The notes below the pieces were generated by a model. That model was given only the letters and a program-made list of their open reading frames with translations. It did no database searches and was not told where the DNA came from. From Leptospira ainlahdjerensis (lineage in GTDB: Bacteria; Spirochaetota; Leptospiria; Leptospirales; Leptospiraceae), in NCBI RefSeq assembly GCF_016919175.1, contig NZ_JAFFPU010000011.1:1-64000 (forward strand): a DNA stretch of 64,000 nucleotides, read 5' to 3'. The translations under genes and the position numbers were made by a program. Numbering within the stretch: position 1 is the stretch's first letter; each line of letters begins with the position of its first letter. This document shows, in pieces, positions 18,996 to 30,825 of the stretch.

Positions 18996-21485
18996 ATGTC
19001 GTTTCGAATCTACATCCTATTCCTATTCGAATACTTTCGAAGTCACAAACTCGCCGCGTTCTTTGCGTTAGCCGGAATATCCCTCGGCGTTGGACTTTTT
19101 ATTTCCACAACGGCTAACGGAATGAAGGCGGAAAAAAGTCTGACGGACTTTGCGATGGGATATTTTCAAGGGGAGTTTAAGATCAAGATCACTTCTTCCC
19201 AAGGCGATCAAAATCTTCCCTCGACCGTAATCCGGGAACTTTCAGTCGATCCCGAACTCGATTGGATCGAAAAGATCGTCCCCCGTTTTCAGAAAGAAGT
19301 TATCCTCGAAGACGGAATTCGTGCAGTATATTTGGGTTTGGACTTTCTAAAAGAAACCGGAGGACTCCGTGGTTCGGAGATTCTTACAATTCCGAACGAC
19401 TCCGATAATTTGGAATCGATTTATATCAGTCGGGCTTTATCCGAAAAACTCGGCAAATCGGAAACAAAACTCCGGTCACAATCCAAAAGTTTCATCCTTA
19501 AAAATCTTAAACCCATTGAAAGCGAAGGCGGAAGTTTTCTCATCGAGGACATCGAATCCGCGATCGAACGTTTTGAGACTCAGGGAAACGTTAGCTTTCT
19601 TCTGATTCAACCGCGCACTTTCCACTCTTCTCAGAAACGAATATTGGAACAAAAACTCGGCGATTTCTATCGTGTTGAAACGATAGACGACATCCGAGAA
19701 AAATCGGGAAACGCGCTTCGTTCTTTCCAACTCAATCTTTTGGTGATCTCTTTTATTTCCCTCATCATCGCCTTCTTTATGGTTTCTAATACTATGTCAG
19801 GTTTATACCTTGCCCGCGAAAAAGAATTGGGAATTCTAAAAACCTTGGGCTTAAGCGCCGGCCATACGTTTCTTTTGTTCGTCTCACAGGCTCTTCTTTT
19901 AGGAATCGCAGGAAGCGTTCTCGGCATGGGACTTGGATTCTTTTTTTCTAGGCTTGATTTTTTTAGTCCCGAGGCCGCTTCTGCGGATCTTTCTTATCTC
20001 AAAACCTATAAGTTTATTCCTTCTTCGATCTGGATCTTGGGCCTCGGAATCGGAGTATTGGGCTCGTTTCTTTCAGCCGCTTTTTCTTCCATAAGAGCCG
20101 GGAACGTTTCTCCCGTTACGATCCTTCGGGAATCGTCCTCCGGAAACGATCGAGTTTCCGAGCAAAAGTTAGTATTTTACGGAATTTTAATATTCCTCGC
20201 GTTCATCGGTATCGCTTTCTTGCCGATTCGTTTGAAATTTCCGATCACTGGGCTTTTAGGAATCGGAGGTATCGTGATCGGAATTACTTTTTGTTTTCCC
20301 TGGATCTTTCGGGTGATTACGAATTTTTTCTTTTGTGTAGGTGATCGTTCGGATCGTTCCTTCGTTTTTATGAAAATCGGTTTGGAAGAAACCAAAAATC
20401 AACCTCTTAGAAACACCCTTACTTCCGCGACGTTAATGCTCGCAACATCCTTGGTAGTTTGCCTTTCCATTCTTACCGATAGTTATCGAAGATCCCTCAA
20501 CGACTGGGTGGATTCGGAATTTCCTGCGGAATTCACGATTATTAACTCTGAAAATCTCGCGGCTGGAATTCACGGCGGAGTTCCTCTCTTTTTGTTAAAC
20601 GAACTTTCCCGGCTTCCGGAAATTCAATCTTTGGACGGATTCTGCGTAAACACAAGAGCCGAGACGGATCGAGGGAATTTTACAATTCACGCATATACTT
20701 TTTCCACATACGATCGCCCGGATTCAGCCGAAAAACTCGCCTCCAAGGAGAATGATATTCTCATCTCTTCGAATATGGCTTATCTGCAAAACTTCGAAGT
20801 AGGAGATAAGATCCTTCTTTCCACAAAGTTCGGGAAAAAAGAATTTTGGATTCGCGGAATCAAGGAACATTTTTTCTCGGAACGGGGAACGATCATGATG
20901 GATATCAAAAACTACGATCGTTTTTTCGGTCTTGGCGGATACAATTCGATCAAGGTATTCCTAAAAGAACCCGCGAAGGAAAAAGAAGCCGAACTTGCGA
21001 TTTCGAAATTATTAATACAAAATCCGTCCCTGAAATTGTTAAACTCGCAGGAACTCAGAAAAATTTATACGGAAGGGGTGGATAAGGTTTTTGGAGTTCT
21101 GGGCACGCTTAAGACCACCGCGTTTATCATCGCGATGATTTCCTTAGTTTCATCCCTTCTACACAATCTGATCTCAAAAAAAATGACGTTAGGAATTCTT
21201 AAATACCTGGGTGCAGATCACGCACAACTCGGAAGGATCTTGCTGACCGAAAGTATCTTTCTCACGGTTCTTTCGACTTGTTTCGGAATTCTTCTTGCGT
21301 TTCTCTTATCCCCTATCGTCCTTTATGTCATCAACAAGAACGCCTTCGGTTGGACCTTAAAGTTTACGGCCAATCCGGAGGTATCTTTGTTCTTTCTGAT
21401 TCTTTCCCCTCTTCTCGGAATTCTCTCCGCCCTTGTTCCGTTGTATACTCTGCGAAAACTCGGATTCCGAATCAGTCAAGAGTGA
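18996..21485 (+). CDS. FtsX/MacB-type permease with two FtsX domains
   Basis: 829 aa. A first membrane helix at about residues 20-40 is followed by a large periplasmic domain. Three helices come next, including [22 protein letters not shown], the FtsX signature. After a middle pair of helices there is a second periplasmic domain and a final FtsX domain ([14 protein letters not shown]). Fusion of two FtsX units in one chain is the layout of the LolCE-like or AttFGH-like exporters of Gram-negative bacteria. Partner of the ATPase just upstream; plausible lipoprotein or envelope-component exporter. Confidence 0.86.
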   Translation: MSFRIYILFLFEYFRSHKLAAFFALAGISLGVGLFISTTANGMKAEKSLTDFAMGYFQGEFKIKITSSQGDQNLPSTVIRELSVDPELDWIEKIVPRFQKEVILEDGIRAVYLGLDFLKETGGLRGSEILTIPNDSDNLESIYISRALSEKLGKSETKLRSQSKSFILKNLKPIESEGGSFLIEDIESAIERFETQGNVSFLLIQPRTFHSSQKRILEQKLGDFYRVETIDDIREKSGNALRSFQLNLLVISFISLIIAFFMVSNTMSGLYLAREKELGILKTLGLSAGHTFLLFVSQALLLGIAGSVLGMGLGFFFSRLDFFSPEAASADLSYLKTYKFIPSSIWILGLGIGVLGSFLSAAFSSIRAGNVSPVTILRESSSGNDRVSEQKLVFYGILIFLAFIGIAFLPIRLKFPITGLLGIGGIVIGITFCFPWIFRVITNFFFCVGDRSDRSFVFMKIGLEETKNQPLRNTLTSATLMLATSLVVCLSILTDSYRRSLNDWVDSEFPAEFTIINSENLAAGIHGGVPLFLLNELSRLPEIQSLDGFCVNTRAETDRGNFTIHAYTFSTYDRPDSAEKLASKENDILISSNMAYLQNFEVGDKILLSTKFGKKEFWIRGIKEHFFSERGTIMMDIKNYDRFFGLGGYNSIKVFLKEPAKEKEAELAISKLLIQNPSLKLLNSQELRKIYTEGVDKVFGVLGTLKTTAFIIAMISLVSSLLHNLISKKMTLGILKYLGADHAQLGRILLTESIFLTVLSTCFGILLAFLLSPIVLYVINKNAFGWTLKFTANPEVSLFFLILSPLLGILSALVPLYTLRKLGFRISQE

Positions 21486-21564
21486 TTTCATTCCAGATGT
21501 TTGAAACTCGGATGAAAACCAACTTGATTGTAAAAGAACTTTCGATTAGGATGTTCCAACCGTT

Positions 21565-22500
<936 letters not shown>

Positions 22501-22626
22501 TTCACAATTTCAGCTTCGGTTGACGTTCAAGGATCGAAAAATCGATTTCTCAAATTTGGTTCGCAATCTTTTATCTACGTCACAACGAGAAAAAGCCTTC
22601 CTTGCAAACGTTGTAAAATTAGAATA

Positions 22627-23334
22627 TTAGAATAACTTTAAATACATCGCGCACTGAGCGATCAAAAGGGCTCCCAGAAGAAAGATCCAGCGCCGTTTTG
22701 CGGAAAAAGCCATTCGAATCTTGTCTTCCGGAAAATAAATCGCCACAAGGAGCGCGTTTACGTTTGCGACGAGATAAAAGGATTCGATCTTGATTCCGAA
22801 TGGTTTGTAAAATGAAGCCGCTAAAACCGCAAAGGAAGGAATGAAATACAGAAGAGTTTTCGGTTGAAAAAAACCGCCGACGTTTTCGGTAAGCACCGTT
22901 TTTTTACCCGTATATTTTTCCAGTTCCGATTGAAACAAATCCGGCTCCAAAAGATTGAGAACTGGAATTTGATCCTCCTTTGTCGAAACCAAAAAACGGA
23001 CGTAGGAACGAAAGATATCCCTTTCGATCGAAACGACCGATTTGAGTTTCGTTTCCAAGGATTGCCCTTTGGAGTTAAAAAGTTTGAAAGAATTAGGTCC
23101 CAATTCCACCTTAGCGCCTTCCAAAACCCGAATTTGTCTCGAAAAATTTCGATAAAGAAGAAATCCGAGAAAGATCGAAAGTAAACCGAAAATTCTCACG
23201 AAGTCAGTTTTGCCTTCCTCCGGAACTTTTAGAAAGTTCCAGGCCAAAAAGGAAAGATACAAAAGAATTACCGCCGCCGAACGGAGAAGAAGGTTCCTGC
23301 GAAATCTCGCGGAATCATATAAGAATTCACGCAT
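22627..23334 (-). CDS. Hypothetical membrane protein
   Basis: 235 aa. Two hydrophobic helices near the N-terminus (about 15-65), a soluble middle with a PH-like run of strands (VELGPNSFKLFN, SVVSIERDIF), and two or three helices at the C-terminus. No family is recognised. It overlaps the end of pyrE by eight bases and is probably co-transcribed with it. Confidence 0.7.
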   Translation of the reverse strand: MREFLYDSARFRRNLLLRSAAVILLYLSFLAWNFLKVPEEGKTDFVRIFGLLSIFLGFLLYRNFSRQIRVLEGAKVELGPNSFKLFNSKGQSLETKLKSVVSIERDIFRSYVRFLVSTKEDQIPVLNLLEPDLFQSELEKYTGKKTVLTENVGGFFQPKTLLYFIPSFAVLAASFYKPFGIKIESFYLVANVNALLVAIYFPEDKIRMAFSAKRRWIFLLGALLIAQCAMYLKLF

Positions 23335-23890
23335 GTTCTAAATTACCAAAATCACTTTTTTTGAATATAGGAAAGATCTGAACTCCTTCGTCAAGAATCG
23401 CTTCCATCCCGCCTTCCTGACGATCCAAAATACAAATTCCTTGAGTGACCTCGATACCTGAGTCTCTTAGACTCCGAATCGCCTGGATCGTAGAACCGCC
23501 GGTCGTGATCACGTCGTCTACGATCACGCAACTTTTAACCGCGTGAACGGCGCCTTCGACCAGCTTTTTGGTCCCGTGTTCTTTGGAGGTTTTGCGGATG
23601 ATCAACGGATAGACGTTCTTATTTTGTTTTCTAAATTCTAAACTGATCCCATAACAGATCGGATCCGCGCCCATCGTAAGACCGCCGAAGGCCTCCGGTT
23701 TTGTGATTCCGATTTGAGGAAGGTGTTCATCCACGATGTATTTGCAGAGAAGCTCCAGACGATCCGGAACGAGGGTGATTTCCTTACAGTTGAAATAGTG
23801 TCTGGATTGTTTTCCGGAAGCTAAGGTAAACGGTTCTTCGGAGTATCGGTACGCGTGAATTCGAATGAGGTCCAAAAGATCTTGTTTCAT
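23327..23890 (-). CDS. pyrE: Orotate phosphoribosyltransferase
   Basis: 187 aa. Converts orotate and PRPP to OMP in pyrimidine synthesis. The PRPP-binding motif VIVDDVITTGGST and the flexible catalytic loop RKTSKEHGTKK are intact. The FTLASGKQSRHYFNCK N-terminal segment is typical of PyrE. Length is close to the family norm. First gene of a two-gene minus-strand unit, divergent from nadE. No attenuator was recognised. Confidence 0.93.
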   Translation of the reverse strand: MKQDLLDLIRIHAYRYSEEPFTLASGKQSRHYFNCKEITLVPDRLELLCKYIVDEHLPQIGITKPEAFGGLTMGADPICYGISLEFRKQNKNVYPLIIRKTSKEHGTKKLVEGAVHAVKSCVIVDDVITTGGSTIQAIRSLRDSGIEVTQGICILDRQEGGMEAILDEGVQIFPIFKKSDFGNLEHA

Positions 23891-24001
23891 AGAGTTCTCG
23901 TTCTTTGAATAAATATTTTTAACCAGAATCCGAAATGGAAAGAATCTGGAAAACCGGAAAAAACACTTTCAAAAGGAGTCCGAGCCTGAATTCTGTAAAT
24001 C

Positions 24002-25936
24002 ATGCAGTCAGTCAGACTTACTTCCGTTTCTTTCAAAACGAGAGTCCTAGATTTTTCGGGAAACCTTGAAAAAATCAAAAAAGTTTTGGAGAAAGAAAAA
24101 GATTCCGATCTAATCTTATTCCCGGAACTCTGCATCTCCGGTTACGGATGCGAGGATTCGTTTTTTTTTCCGAGAGTTTGGAAGGATTCCTGGGAATCTT
24201 TAAACAAACTTCTTCCCTTTACCGAAAATAAAATCGTCGTTGTCGGTCTGCCTGTATTCCAAAATCCTTATCTATTCAATTGCGCGGCGGTTCTCTGCAA
24301 CGGAGCCATAGCCGGAATCGTTCCAAAGTCCAATCTTGCTACGACCGGAGTTCACTACGAAAACAGGTGGTTTACAAAAGGAGAAGAAGCTCAGGAGAAT
24401 TTGGTCGCGCCGGACGGGTCGGCGATTCCCTTCGGTTCTATGATCTTTGAAACGGATCATTTTTCCTTCGGAGTCGAGATCTGCGAAGATTCTTGGGTTT
24501 TGCAAAAACCTTCTCTCACACTTTCGGAATCCGGAACCGATTTGATTCTTTCACCGGGGGCTTCCCACTTCGCCTTCGGAAAACAAAGGATCCGAAGACA
24601 GATCTTCAAGGAGAGTTCGAGAAGAGAGTCTAACGTGTATCTGTTTTCCAATCTTTGCGGAAACGAATCCGGAAGACTGATCTTTGAAGGTGGTTCCTTG
24701 ATCGTTCAAAACGGAAACCTCGTCGCGGAATCGGAACGTTTGTTCTTCGGAGATTTTCAGGTCTGTTCTTCGGAGATCGATTTCGAAGCTTCGAGATCCG
24801 ATCGCGCTAGAAACTTTCGACCTTCGGGAAACCGCTCCCAGAAAAACCGAACCGAAGAAGACGATCGAATCTATCTTGGAATCCAATTCAAAGAAAGAAA
24901 ACCGAAAATTCAGCGTTCTATTGCCGAACCTTCCCTTTCCAAAGAGGAAGAATCTTACGTCGACTTCACGAGAGCGGTCGCTCTCGGATTATTCGATTAT
25001 CTGATTCAATCGAAAACAAGAGGATATACACTTTCACTTTCGGGTGGAGCGGACAGCGCAACTTGTGCGTTACTCGTCACCGCTATGAAAAAGATCGCAA
25101 AGCAAGAATTAGGCGAGAATTTCTTTGAGACAATAGGAATTTCCGAGAAGGAAATTCTATCCACGCTCTATCAGGCAACGAAGAATAATTCGGAAAGGAC
25201 AAGGACTCTTGCGGCGGAACTTGCGAAGGATTTACAAACGGTCCACGGTGATCTCACGATCGACGAGGAAGTAAAAAGTATTTCGGATAAAATTTCGAGG
25301 GTAACGGGAGTGTCCTTCGACTGGGCAAAACACAATCTGGTTCTACAAAATATTCAAGCCCGGGTTCGCTCCCCGATTATTTGGATGCTTGCGAATTTAA
25401 ACGGACATCTGCTTCTTTCTACTGGAAACAGAAGTGAAGCAAGCGCGGGTTATACGACCATGGACGGTGATTCTTCCGGTTCCGTGGCGCCTTTGACGGG
25501 TGTCAGCAAAGAATTTATTCTACAATGGATGCGGTTTGTGGCGGAAGGAAAAGATCCGATTCTTCCTTCCTTTCCTTCGGTAAAGGAAATCGTTCTGTCT
25601 CCTCCAAGCGCGGAGTTAAAACCTCTTGAAGACAAACAAGAAGACGAAAAAGATTTAATGCCCTATCCTCTTTTGCAAAAGATCGAAGAACTCTTCGTCG
25701 TCCGAGGGGCGGGTTACGCGGAGATCGTTCAACTTCTTTCCCACGAACCCGAGGTTAAAAAACTTCCATCCGGGTTTTTAGAAGAAAGTGTTCGGAAATA
25801 CATTCAGTTGTTTCACAGAAACCAGTGGAAACGAGAAAGACTTCCCCCTTCGTTTCATTTGGACGAATACGGACTCGATCCGAAATCGAGTTTTCGATTC
25901 CCGATTCTTTCCGAAGAAAAGGGTTCTGGAATTTAA
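24002..25936 (+). CDS. nadE: Glutamine-dependent NAD(+) synthetase
   Basis: 644 aa, two domains. The N-terminal nitrilase-like amidase has the Glu42-Lys109-Cys161 triad (FPELC, PKSNL, EICEDSW). The C-terminal synthetase has the ATP P-loop SGGADS from residue 347 and the GNRSE and YTTMDGDSSG motifs. It makes NAD from deamido-NAD using glutamine nitrogen, the last step of NAD synthesis. Full length; stop lies two bases from the convergent higA. Confidence 0.95.
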   Translation: MQSVRLTSVSFKTRVLDFSGNLEKIKKVLEKEKDSDLILFPELCISGYGCEDSFFFPRVWKDSWESLNKLLPFTENKIVVVGLPVFQNPYLFNCAAVLCNGAIAGIVPKSNLATTGVHYENRWFTKGEEAQENLVAPDGSAIPFGSMIFETDHFSFGVEICEDSWVLQKPSLTLSESGTDLILSPGASHFAFGKQRIRRQIFKESSRRESNVYLFSNLCGNESGRLIFEGGSLIVQNGNLVAESERLFFGDFQVCSSEIDFEASRSDRARNFRPSGNRSQKNRTEEDDRIYLGIQFKERKPKIQRSIAEPSLSKEEESYVDFTRAVALGLFDYLIQSKTRGYTLSLSGGADSATCALLVTAMKKIAKQELGENFFETIGISEKEILSTLYQATKNNSERTRTLAAELAKDLQTVHGDLTIDEEVKSISDKISRVTGVSFDWAKHNLVLQNIQARVRSPIIWMLANLNGHLLLSTGNRSEASAGYTTMDGDSSGSVAPLTGVSKEFILQWMRFVAEGKDPILPSFPSVKEIVLSPPSAELKPLEDKQEDEKDLMPYPLLQKIEELFVVRGAGYAEIVQLLSHEPEVKKLPSGFLEESVRKYIQLFHRNQWKRERLPPSFHLDEYGLDPKSSFRFPILSEEKGSGI

Positions 25937-25938
25937 GA

Positions 25939-26250
25939 TCAAACGACCTTCAAATCGGTAGGTTTGATTTTATTGTATTCTTTTCCATTCATTCTTACGA
26001 GTTCTTCGAGATCGAAAGCCATCTGGTAGTTGAGCCAGAAATCCGGAGTCATCTTAAAATACTTCGCAAGTCGAAGCGCCGTATCCGGCGTGATCGATTT
26101 TTTGCGATGGATGATCTGAGAAATGAGACTTTCCGAACTGCCAATGTCTTTCGACAAACGATATGCGGACAAAGACATCGGTTCCAAAAAATCATACTTC
26201 AAAACGTCTCCGGGATGCGGATTGGAAACTCTTCGATTTTTTAGTTTCAT
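25939..26250 (-). CDS. higA: HigA-family antitoxin
   Basis: 103 aa. XRE-type helix-turn-helix antitoxin of the HigA/VapI family: NPHPGDVLKYDFLEPMSLS, then SESLISQIIHRKKSITPDTALRLAKYF and the TPDFWLNYQ signature. It should bind HigB and repress the higBA promoter. The ATG at 26250 has GAGG eight bases upstream; an ATG at 26268 is also in frame. It is intact, while the toxin gene upstream has a stop codon. Confidence 0.9.
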   Translation of the reverse strand: MKLKNRRVSNPHPGDVLKYDFLEPMSLSAYRLSKDIGSSESLISQIIHRKKSITPDTALRLAKYFKMTPDFWLNYQMAFDLEELVRMNGKEYNKIKPTDLKVV

Positions 26251-26289
26251 CGTATAAACCTCATACAAGGCCCGTAATTTTTTGTCTCA

Positions 26290-26568
26290 TCAGTGATAGT
26301 CAACGATCTGAACTTCATGGGGGCCGCTGTCCTTCCAGAGAAAACAAATTCTCCACTGATCATTGATTCACACGGAATACATTCCCTTTCGATCTTCTTT
26401 CAAGGCCTCCAAACGATTTCCCGGAGGACTTTTTAAATCCTGAAGTATCTTTGCCGAGTCGAGAGATCGGAGTTTTCTTCTCGCGACGTCTTCCAAGGCG
26501 CGATATTCTTTCGGAGACCATCCGTCGTAAACGGATTTTGTAAGCTTATCTCCGAAAGATTGAATCAT
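26290..26568 (-). pseudogene. higB: HigB toxin gene interrupted by an in-frame stop
   Basis: RelE/HigB-family mRNA interferase. The first 66 codons give MIQSFGDKL, ALEDVARRKLRSLDSA and PPGNRLEALKEDRKGMYSV; a TGA follows at 26370-26368. In the same frame the sequence then continues INDQWRICFLWKDSG and ends EIVDYH-like (EVQIVDYH) at a stop at 26290. This is the whole expected HigB C-terminus (YSxRINDQWRICF), so one codon, probably an Arg CGA, became TGA. The truncated product lacks the catalytic C-terminal part. Sequencing error or readthrough are the alternatives. Confidence 0.88.
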
Positions 26569-26870
26569 TTTCCTTTACGTTAAGCAATACAAATGTCAAG
26601 CTTCTTATTAATAAGAACATAGGGAAAATCGGATAAAAAAGAAGGGAATATTTCTTGTCGGTTAAAAAGAATTTGAATTCAGATACGACCTATTTCATTA
26701 GAAAAATAGAATATTTTTCAGACAAAATAATTTTTTAAAAGAAGATTGAAATCTGACTTCAAGTCCGGAGGAGATAAAATTTCGGACGGTGACTTGATTT
26801 TCGAAATGTAGGAAACGATCCAACATCGGCGGAGAATTAAGAACCGACGTTGGCTTGAACTTTTTTAGTT
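26569..26870. other. Intergenic region upstream of higBA
   Basis: 302 bp, AT-rich. It contains the operator-like palindrome at 26602-26617 and an imperfect inverted repeat at 26820-26853 (CCAACATCGG with CCGACGTTGG, one G-U pair) just beyond the end of the gene at 26871. That hairpin could end the minus-strand transcript, but lacks a T-run on that side. Confidence 0.4.
26602..26617. promoter_or_regulatory. Palindromic operator candidate of higBA
   Basis: TTCTTATTAATAAGAA is a perfect 16-bp palindrome 34 bases upstream of the higB start. HigA antitoxins autoregulate by binding short palindromes at this position. A TTGACA on the minus strand follows within about 10 bases. AAAGGA just before the higB ATG is the ribosome-binding site. 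Confidence 0.55.
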
Positions 26871-27569
<699 letters not shown>

Positions 27570-27691
27570 AGGTTTATGCTCCGGAAGAATTCGGGAAATT
27601 TTGATTGTAAGACCGCCGTTCTAGGAAATTCTATCCTGAAAGCGGATCCTTTTCAAATTTTTGAGAATTTGAATCCGAAGCAAGATAAAAA

Positions 27692-28432
27692 ATGTCTTCT
27701 AAAACACAACATCCAGCGATTCTTTCCGCCGTCCTTTCGATGTTTATTTTTTTAGGATGTGGTCAGAATACGGAAACGGCTCAGTCACCCTTTGTTTTTC
27801 TTTCTCCCGTGGGAGTTCCTCAGTTCTTGAGCGTCCTCGCTGTCAACGAGGGAATCACGGAAAAAGCCGAAAAGGATACGGATTTTATTTCCGAGCCGAA
27901 CAGCTACAAACCGGAATTTCTGATCCGCTATTATATTACGAACGGAGAACCTCAGTTCGTAGGTTACAATCTTTACATCACAACAGCCGCCCCTTCGGTG
28001 GCGGAAACACTCGCGGGCGGAAACGTCTATTTGGAAAATGGGGTACAACCTTCCTTTCCCCATCTGGCGTCCGAGGCTTCCACTGCTTCAACCAAACTAC
28101 AAACGCGCCGAGTTTTAAATCAATTTCCTCCACCGGGAGTTTTTCCCTTTATCAAGTGCGAGGTCTATACGTTTTCGATGAGAGCACTCTTGAACAATGG
28201 AATCTTTTCCAATCCTTCGACTGCGGTGAGGATGTGTTCCTCCTCTCGTCCTTATCTTTGTCCGGTAGGATCCAGTTGTAATCCTTCGGAATGCAATACC
28301 GCCACTTGTAGCACGACGGTAAAACAAAACTGTCCGGTAGGAACTCTTTGCAATCCGTGTCTGATCGCCGGCGCCGAAGAAACGGGATGTGTTTGTCCGT
28401 CGGGTGTTTCTCCTCCCGGCTGCAATCTATGA
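27692..28432 (+). CDS. Lipoprotein with cysteine-rich C-terminus
   Basis: 246 aa lipoprotein, signal ending IFLGC (Cys23). A fibronectin-like or beta-rich middle is followed by a tail holding eleven cysteines in about 65 residues, with two copies of CPVGxxCNPxxC. Such spacing suggests a compact disulfide-rich or EGF-like module outside the inner membrane. The stop overlaps the rsmI start (ATGA). Function unknown. Confidence 0.78.
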   Translation: MSSKTQHPAILSAVLSMFIFLGCGQNTETAQSPFVFLSPVGVPQFLSVLAVNEGITEKAEKDTDFISEPNSYKPEFLIRYYITNGEPQFVGYNLYITTAAPSVAETLAGGNVYLENGVQPSFPHLASEASTASTKLQTRRVLNQFPPPGVFPFIKCEVYTFSMRALLNNGIFSNPSTAVRMCSSSRPYLCPVGSSCNPSECNTATCSTTVKQNCPVGTLCNPCLIAGAEETGCVCPSGVSPPGCNL

Positions 28433-29196
28433 GTTTAGAGGAAGAATTCGAAGAACCTTCCTCGGAAGAAATTCCACTCCAACCGGGAACACTTTACGTC
28501 GTTTCCACTCCGATCGGAAACTTAGAAGACCTTACTTTTCGAGCCCTTCGCATTCTTAAGAATACAAATCGAATCCTCTGTGAGAACGCGGGACATTCCA
28601 GAAGACTTCTGAAATTCTATGGAATTGATACCCCGGCCTCTACACTTTACAAGGATCAGTCCGCGGTTCCTTATTCCGGGCTTCTGGAAGAATTGAGAGA
28701 AGGAAAGAATTTTGCTCTGATTTCGGACGCGGGCGCTCCCGGGGTTTCGGATCCGGGTTCTCATCTTGTAAGAATGGTAAGAGAAGCCGGACTCAGAGTT
28801 ACGCCGGTTCCCGGCGCGAGTGCCCTCACCGCGTTACTCTCCGTCTCCGGTTGGCAGGCGAACCCATTTTTATTTCTGGGATTTGTGTCCGAGAAAAAAG
28901 GAAAAAAAAGGAATCAACTCGGAGAATGGAAAGAGTTCGAAGGATTGATTATGATTTTCGAATCGGTGCATCGAATCGGCGATACAATCGACGCCGTAAA
29001 AGAAATTTTTCCGGACAGCGAATTTCTGATCGGGCGGGAAATGACCAAAATGCACGAGGAAATTCTTCATTATTCTCCCCTTTCCGAAGGAAAACTCAAG
29101 GAATTTGCCCGAAAGGGTGAATTTGTGGTTTTAATCAACACGAATCGGAAAAAAATGCTTAAAGGCTCTCTTGGATCGGCCGATAGAATTCAGTAG
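28429..29196 (+). CDS. rsmI: 16S rRNA (cytidine(1402)-2'-O)-methyltransferase
   Basis: 255 aa. Tetrapyrrole-methylase-fold SAM enzyme: LYVVSTPIGNLEDLTFRALR near the N-terminus (TPIGN at 27-31), ISDAGAPGVSDPG, PVPGASALTALLSVSG and FESVHRI are RsmI hallmarks. It 2'-O-methylates C1402 of 16S rRNA. The ATG at 28429 overlaps the preceding stop (ATGA). An open frame extends upstream, but homology begins here. Confidence 0.92.
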   Translation: MSLEEEFEEPSSEEIPLQPGTLYVVSTPIGNLEDLTFRALRILKNTNRILCENAGHSRRLLKFYGIDTPASTLYKDQSAVPYSGLLEELREGKNFALISDAGAPGVSDPGSHLVRMVREAGLRVTPVPGASALTALLSVSGWQANPFLFLGFVSEKKGKKRNQLGEWKEFEGLIMIFESVHRIGDTIDAVKEIFPDSEFLIGREMTKMHEEILHYSPLSEGKLKEFARKGEFVVLINTNRKKMLKGSLGSADRIQ

Positions 29197-29203
29197 AGGT
29201 AAG

Positions 29204-29532
<329 letters not shown>

Positions 29533-29614
29533 AAACGTTACGGAAGACTGATTTTTACCTCTATTTAAATTAGAACGATTCCGAGTCACTAGGTTACTCT
29601 GGGGGACGACGACG

Positions 29615-30781
29615 ATGCCGATACTCCCCGATTGGGTTAATTACACATTTCCACCTAAAATCCACTTTGAAGCAGACTGCGGTTACAAAGTGGGTAACTT
29701 CGTTAAAAACATCGGGACAAGAACCGTCATTTTTTCCACACAACAAGAGCTGGAGAATATGGATGAGTTGTCCATCATCAAAACCAGCTTAGAAAAACAT
29801 ATCGATGGAGTGATTCTCTACGACGACATCGTAAAAGAACCCACATTAGAAGAATTGGATACAGCCGCCTACTTCGCAAAGATCGCAAACGCGGATTGTA
29901 TCATCGGTTACGGTTCCTACGAATCCATAAGTATGGCGAAGATCATCGCCCTTCTCGTTACAAACGACATCTTCGCAGAAGAGATGTTAAACGATAAAAA
30001 GACTAAGTTCAAAAAACCGCTTCCGCTCATTTTGATTCCGACTCATCCCGTCTTTGGTCTGGAATGTTCTCCGATCTCCACCGTTCTTTTAGGAGAGGAG
30101 AAGATCGTAAAATATTTTTCTCATGAACTTCTTTTCCCGGAACTGATTATTGCGGATCCGAAAATTTCCTCTTTTATGAGTTCTTCCGATATTTCCAAAG
30201 TTGGAGTGGGAATTTTAGCCGCGGCGGTGGACACGATTCTTTCTAAATTCTCCACCGAGTTGACGATTTCTTCCGCGCTCAGAGCGATCGAACTTCTTCA
30301 GAAAAACCTGATTCCTTCGATAAGAGACCCGAAAAATATAAACTATAAGAACGGCCTCTACGCCGCGAGTCTTTTGACCGGGATCGCTCAGTCTTCCAGT
30401 TCCCTGGGGTTATGTTTCGCACTTTCATTAGCAAGTTCGAATATTACAAATCTCGATATATTTCAATCCATGTCTATCCTACTCCCGCACGTGATGGAAT
30501 ACAATCTCACTTCCTCCGCCGGCAAATACGTGATGATCGCAAGAGCCTTAGACGAAGACATCACGAACATTTCCGTGATCGAGGCTGCGATCAAAGCCGT
30601 AGAAGGAATTCGGAAAATTTTTATCGAATTGAAAATTCCTCAGAGATTGTCCGAATACGAAGTGAGAAAGATCGATCTACCTTTGATCGCAAATCTCGCG
30701 GCTTCGTTTCCGTTTTTAGATTCTCTTCCGAGAGAACTTCCAAAAAACGAGATCGAAACGATTTTGGTCGCCGCGTTCTAA
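29615..30781 (+). CDS. Iron-alcohol-dehydrogenase-fold protein lacking the metal ligands
   Basis: 388 aa with the Fe-ADH layout: a nucleotide-binding N-terminal half with GYGSYESISMAK (for GGGSxxDxAK) and IPTHP, then an all-helical C-terminal half with LLPHVMEYN. The four metal ligands of FucO-type enzymes are absent. In GVDALTHA the sequence reads GVGILAAA (Gly199, Ala203), and GLVHGMAH reads GLCFALSL (Phe268, Leu272); the last His is also missing. Hence it is unlikely to be an iron alcohol dehydrogenase. GGGGGA upstream supports the start. It follows flgM by 82 bases. Confidence 0.82.
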   Translation: MPILPDWVNYTFPPKIHFEADCGYKVGNFVKNIGTRTVIFSTQQELENMDELSIIKTSLEKHIDGVILYDDIVKEPTLEELDTAAYFAKIANADCIIGYGSYESISMAKIIALLVTNDIFAEEMLNDKKTKFKKPLPLILIPTHPVFGLECSPISTVLLGEEKIVKYFSHELLFPELIIADPKISSFMSSSDISKVGVGILAAAVDTILSKFSTELTISSALRAIELLQKNLIPSIRDPKNINYKNGLYAASLLTGIAQSSSSLGLCFALSLASSNITNLDIFQSMSILLPHVMEYNLTSSAGKYVMIARALDEDITNISVIEAAIKAVEGIRKIFIELKIPQRLSEYEVRKIDLPLIANLAASFPFLDSLPRELPKNEIETILVAAF

Positions 30782-30825
30782 GAATTCGTTTTTTACGGAA
30801 ACTCTTTTATCTTCAGAAGACCGTC

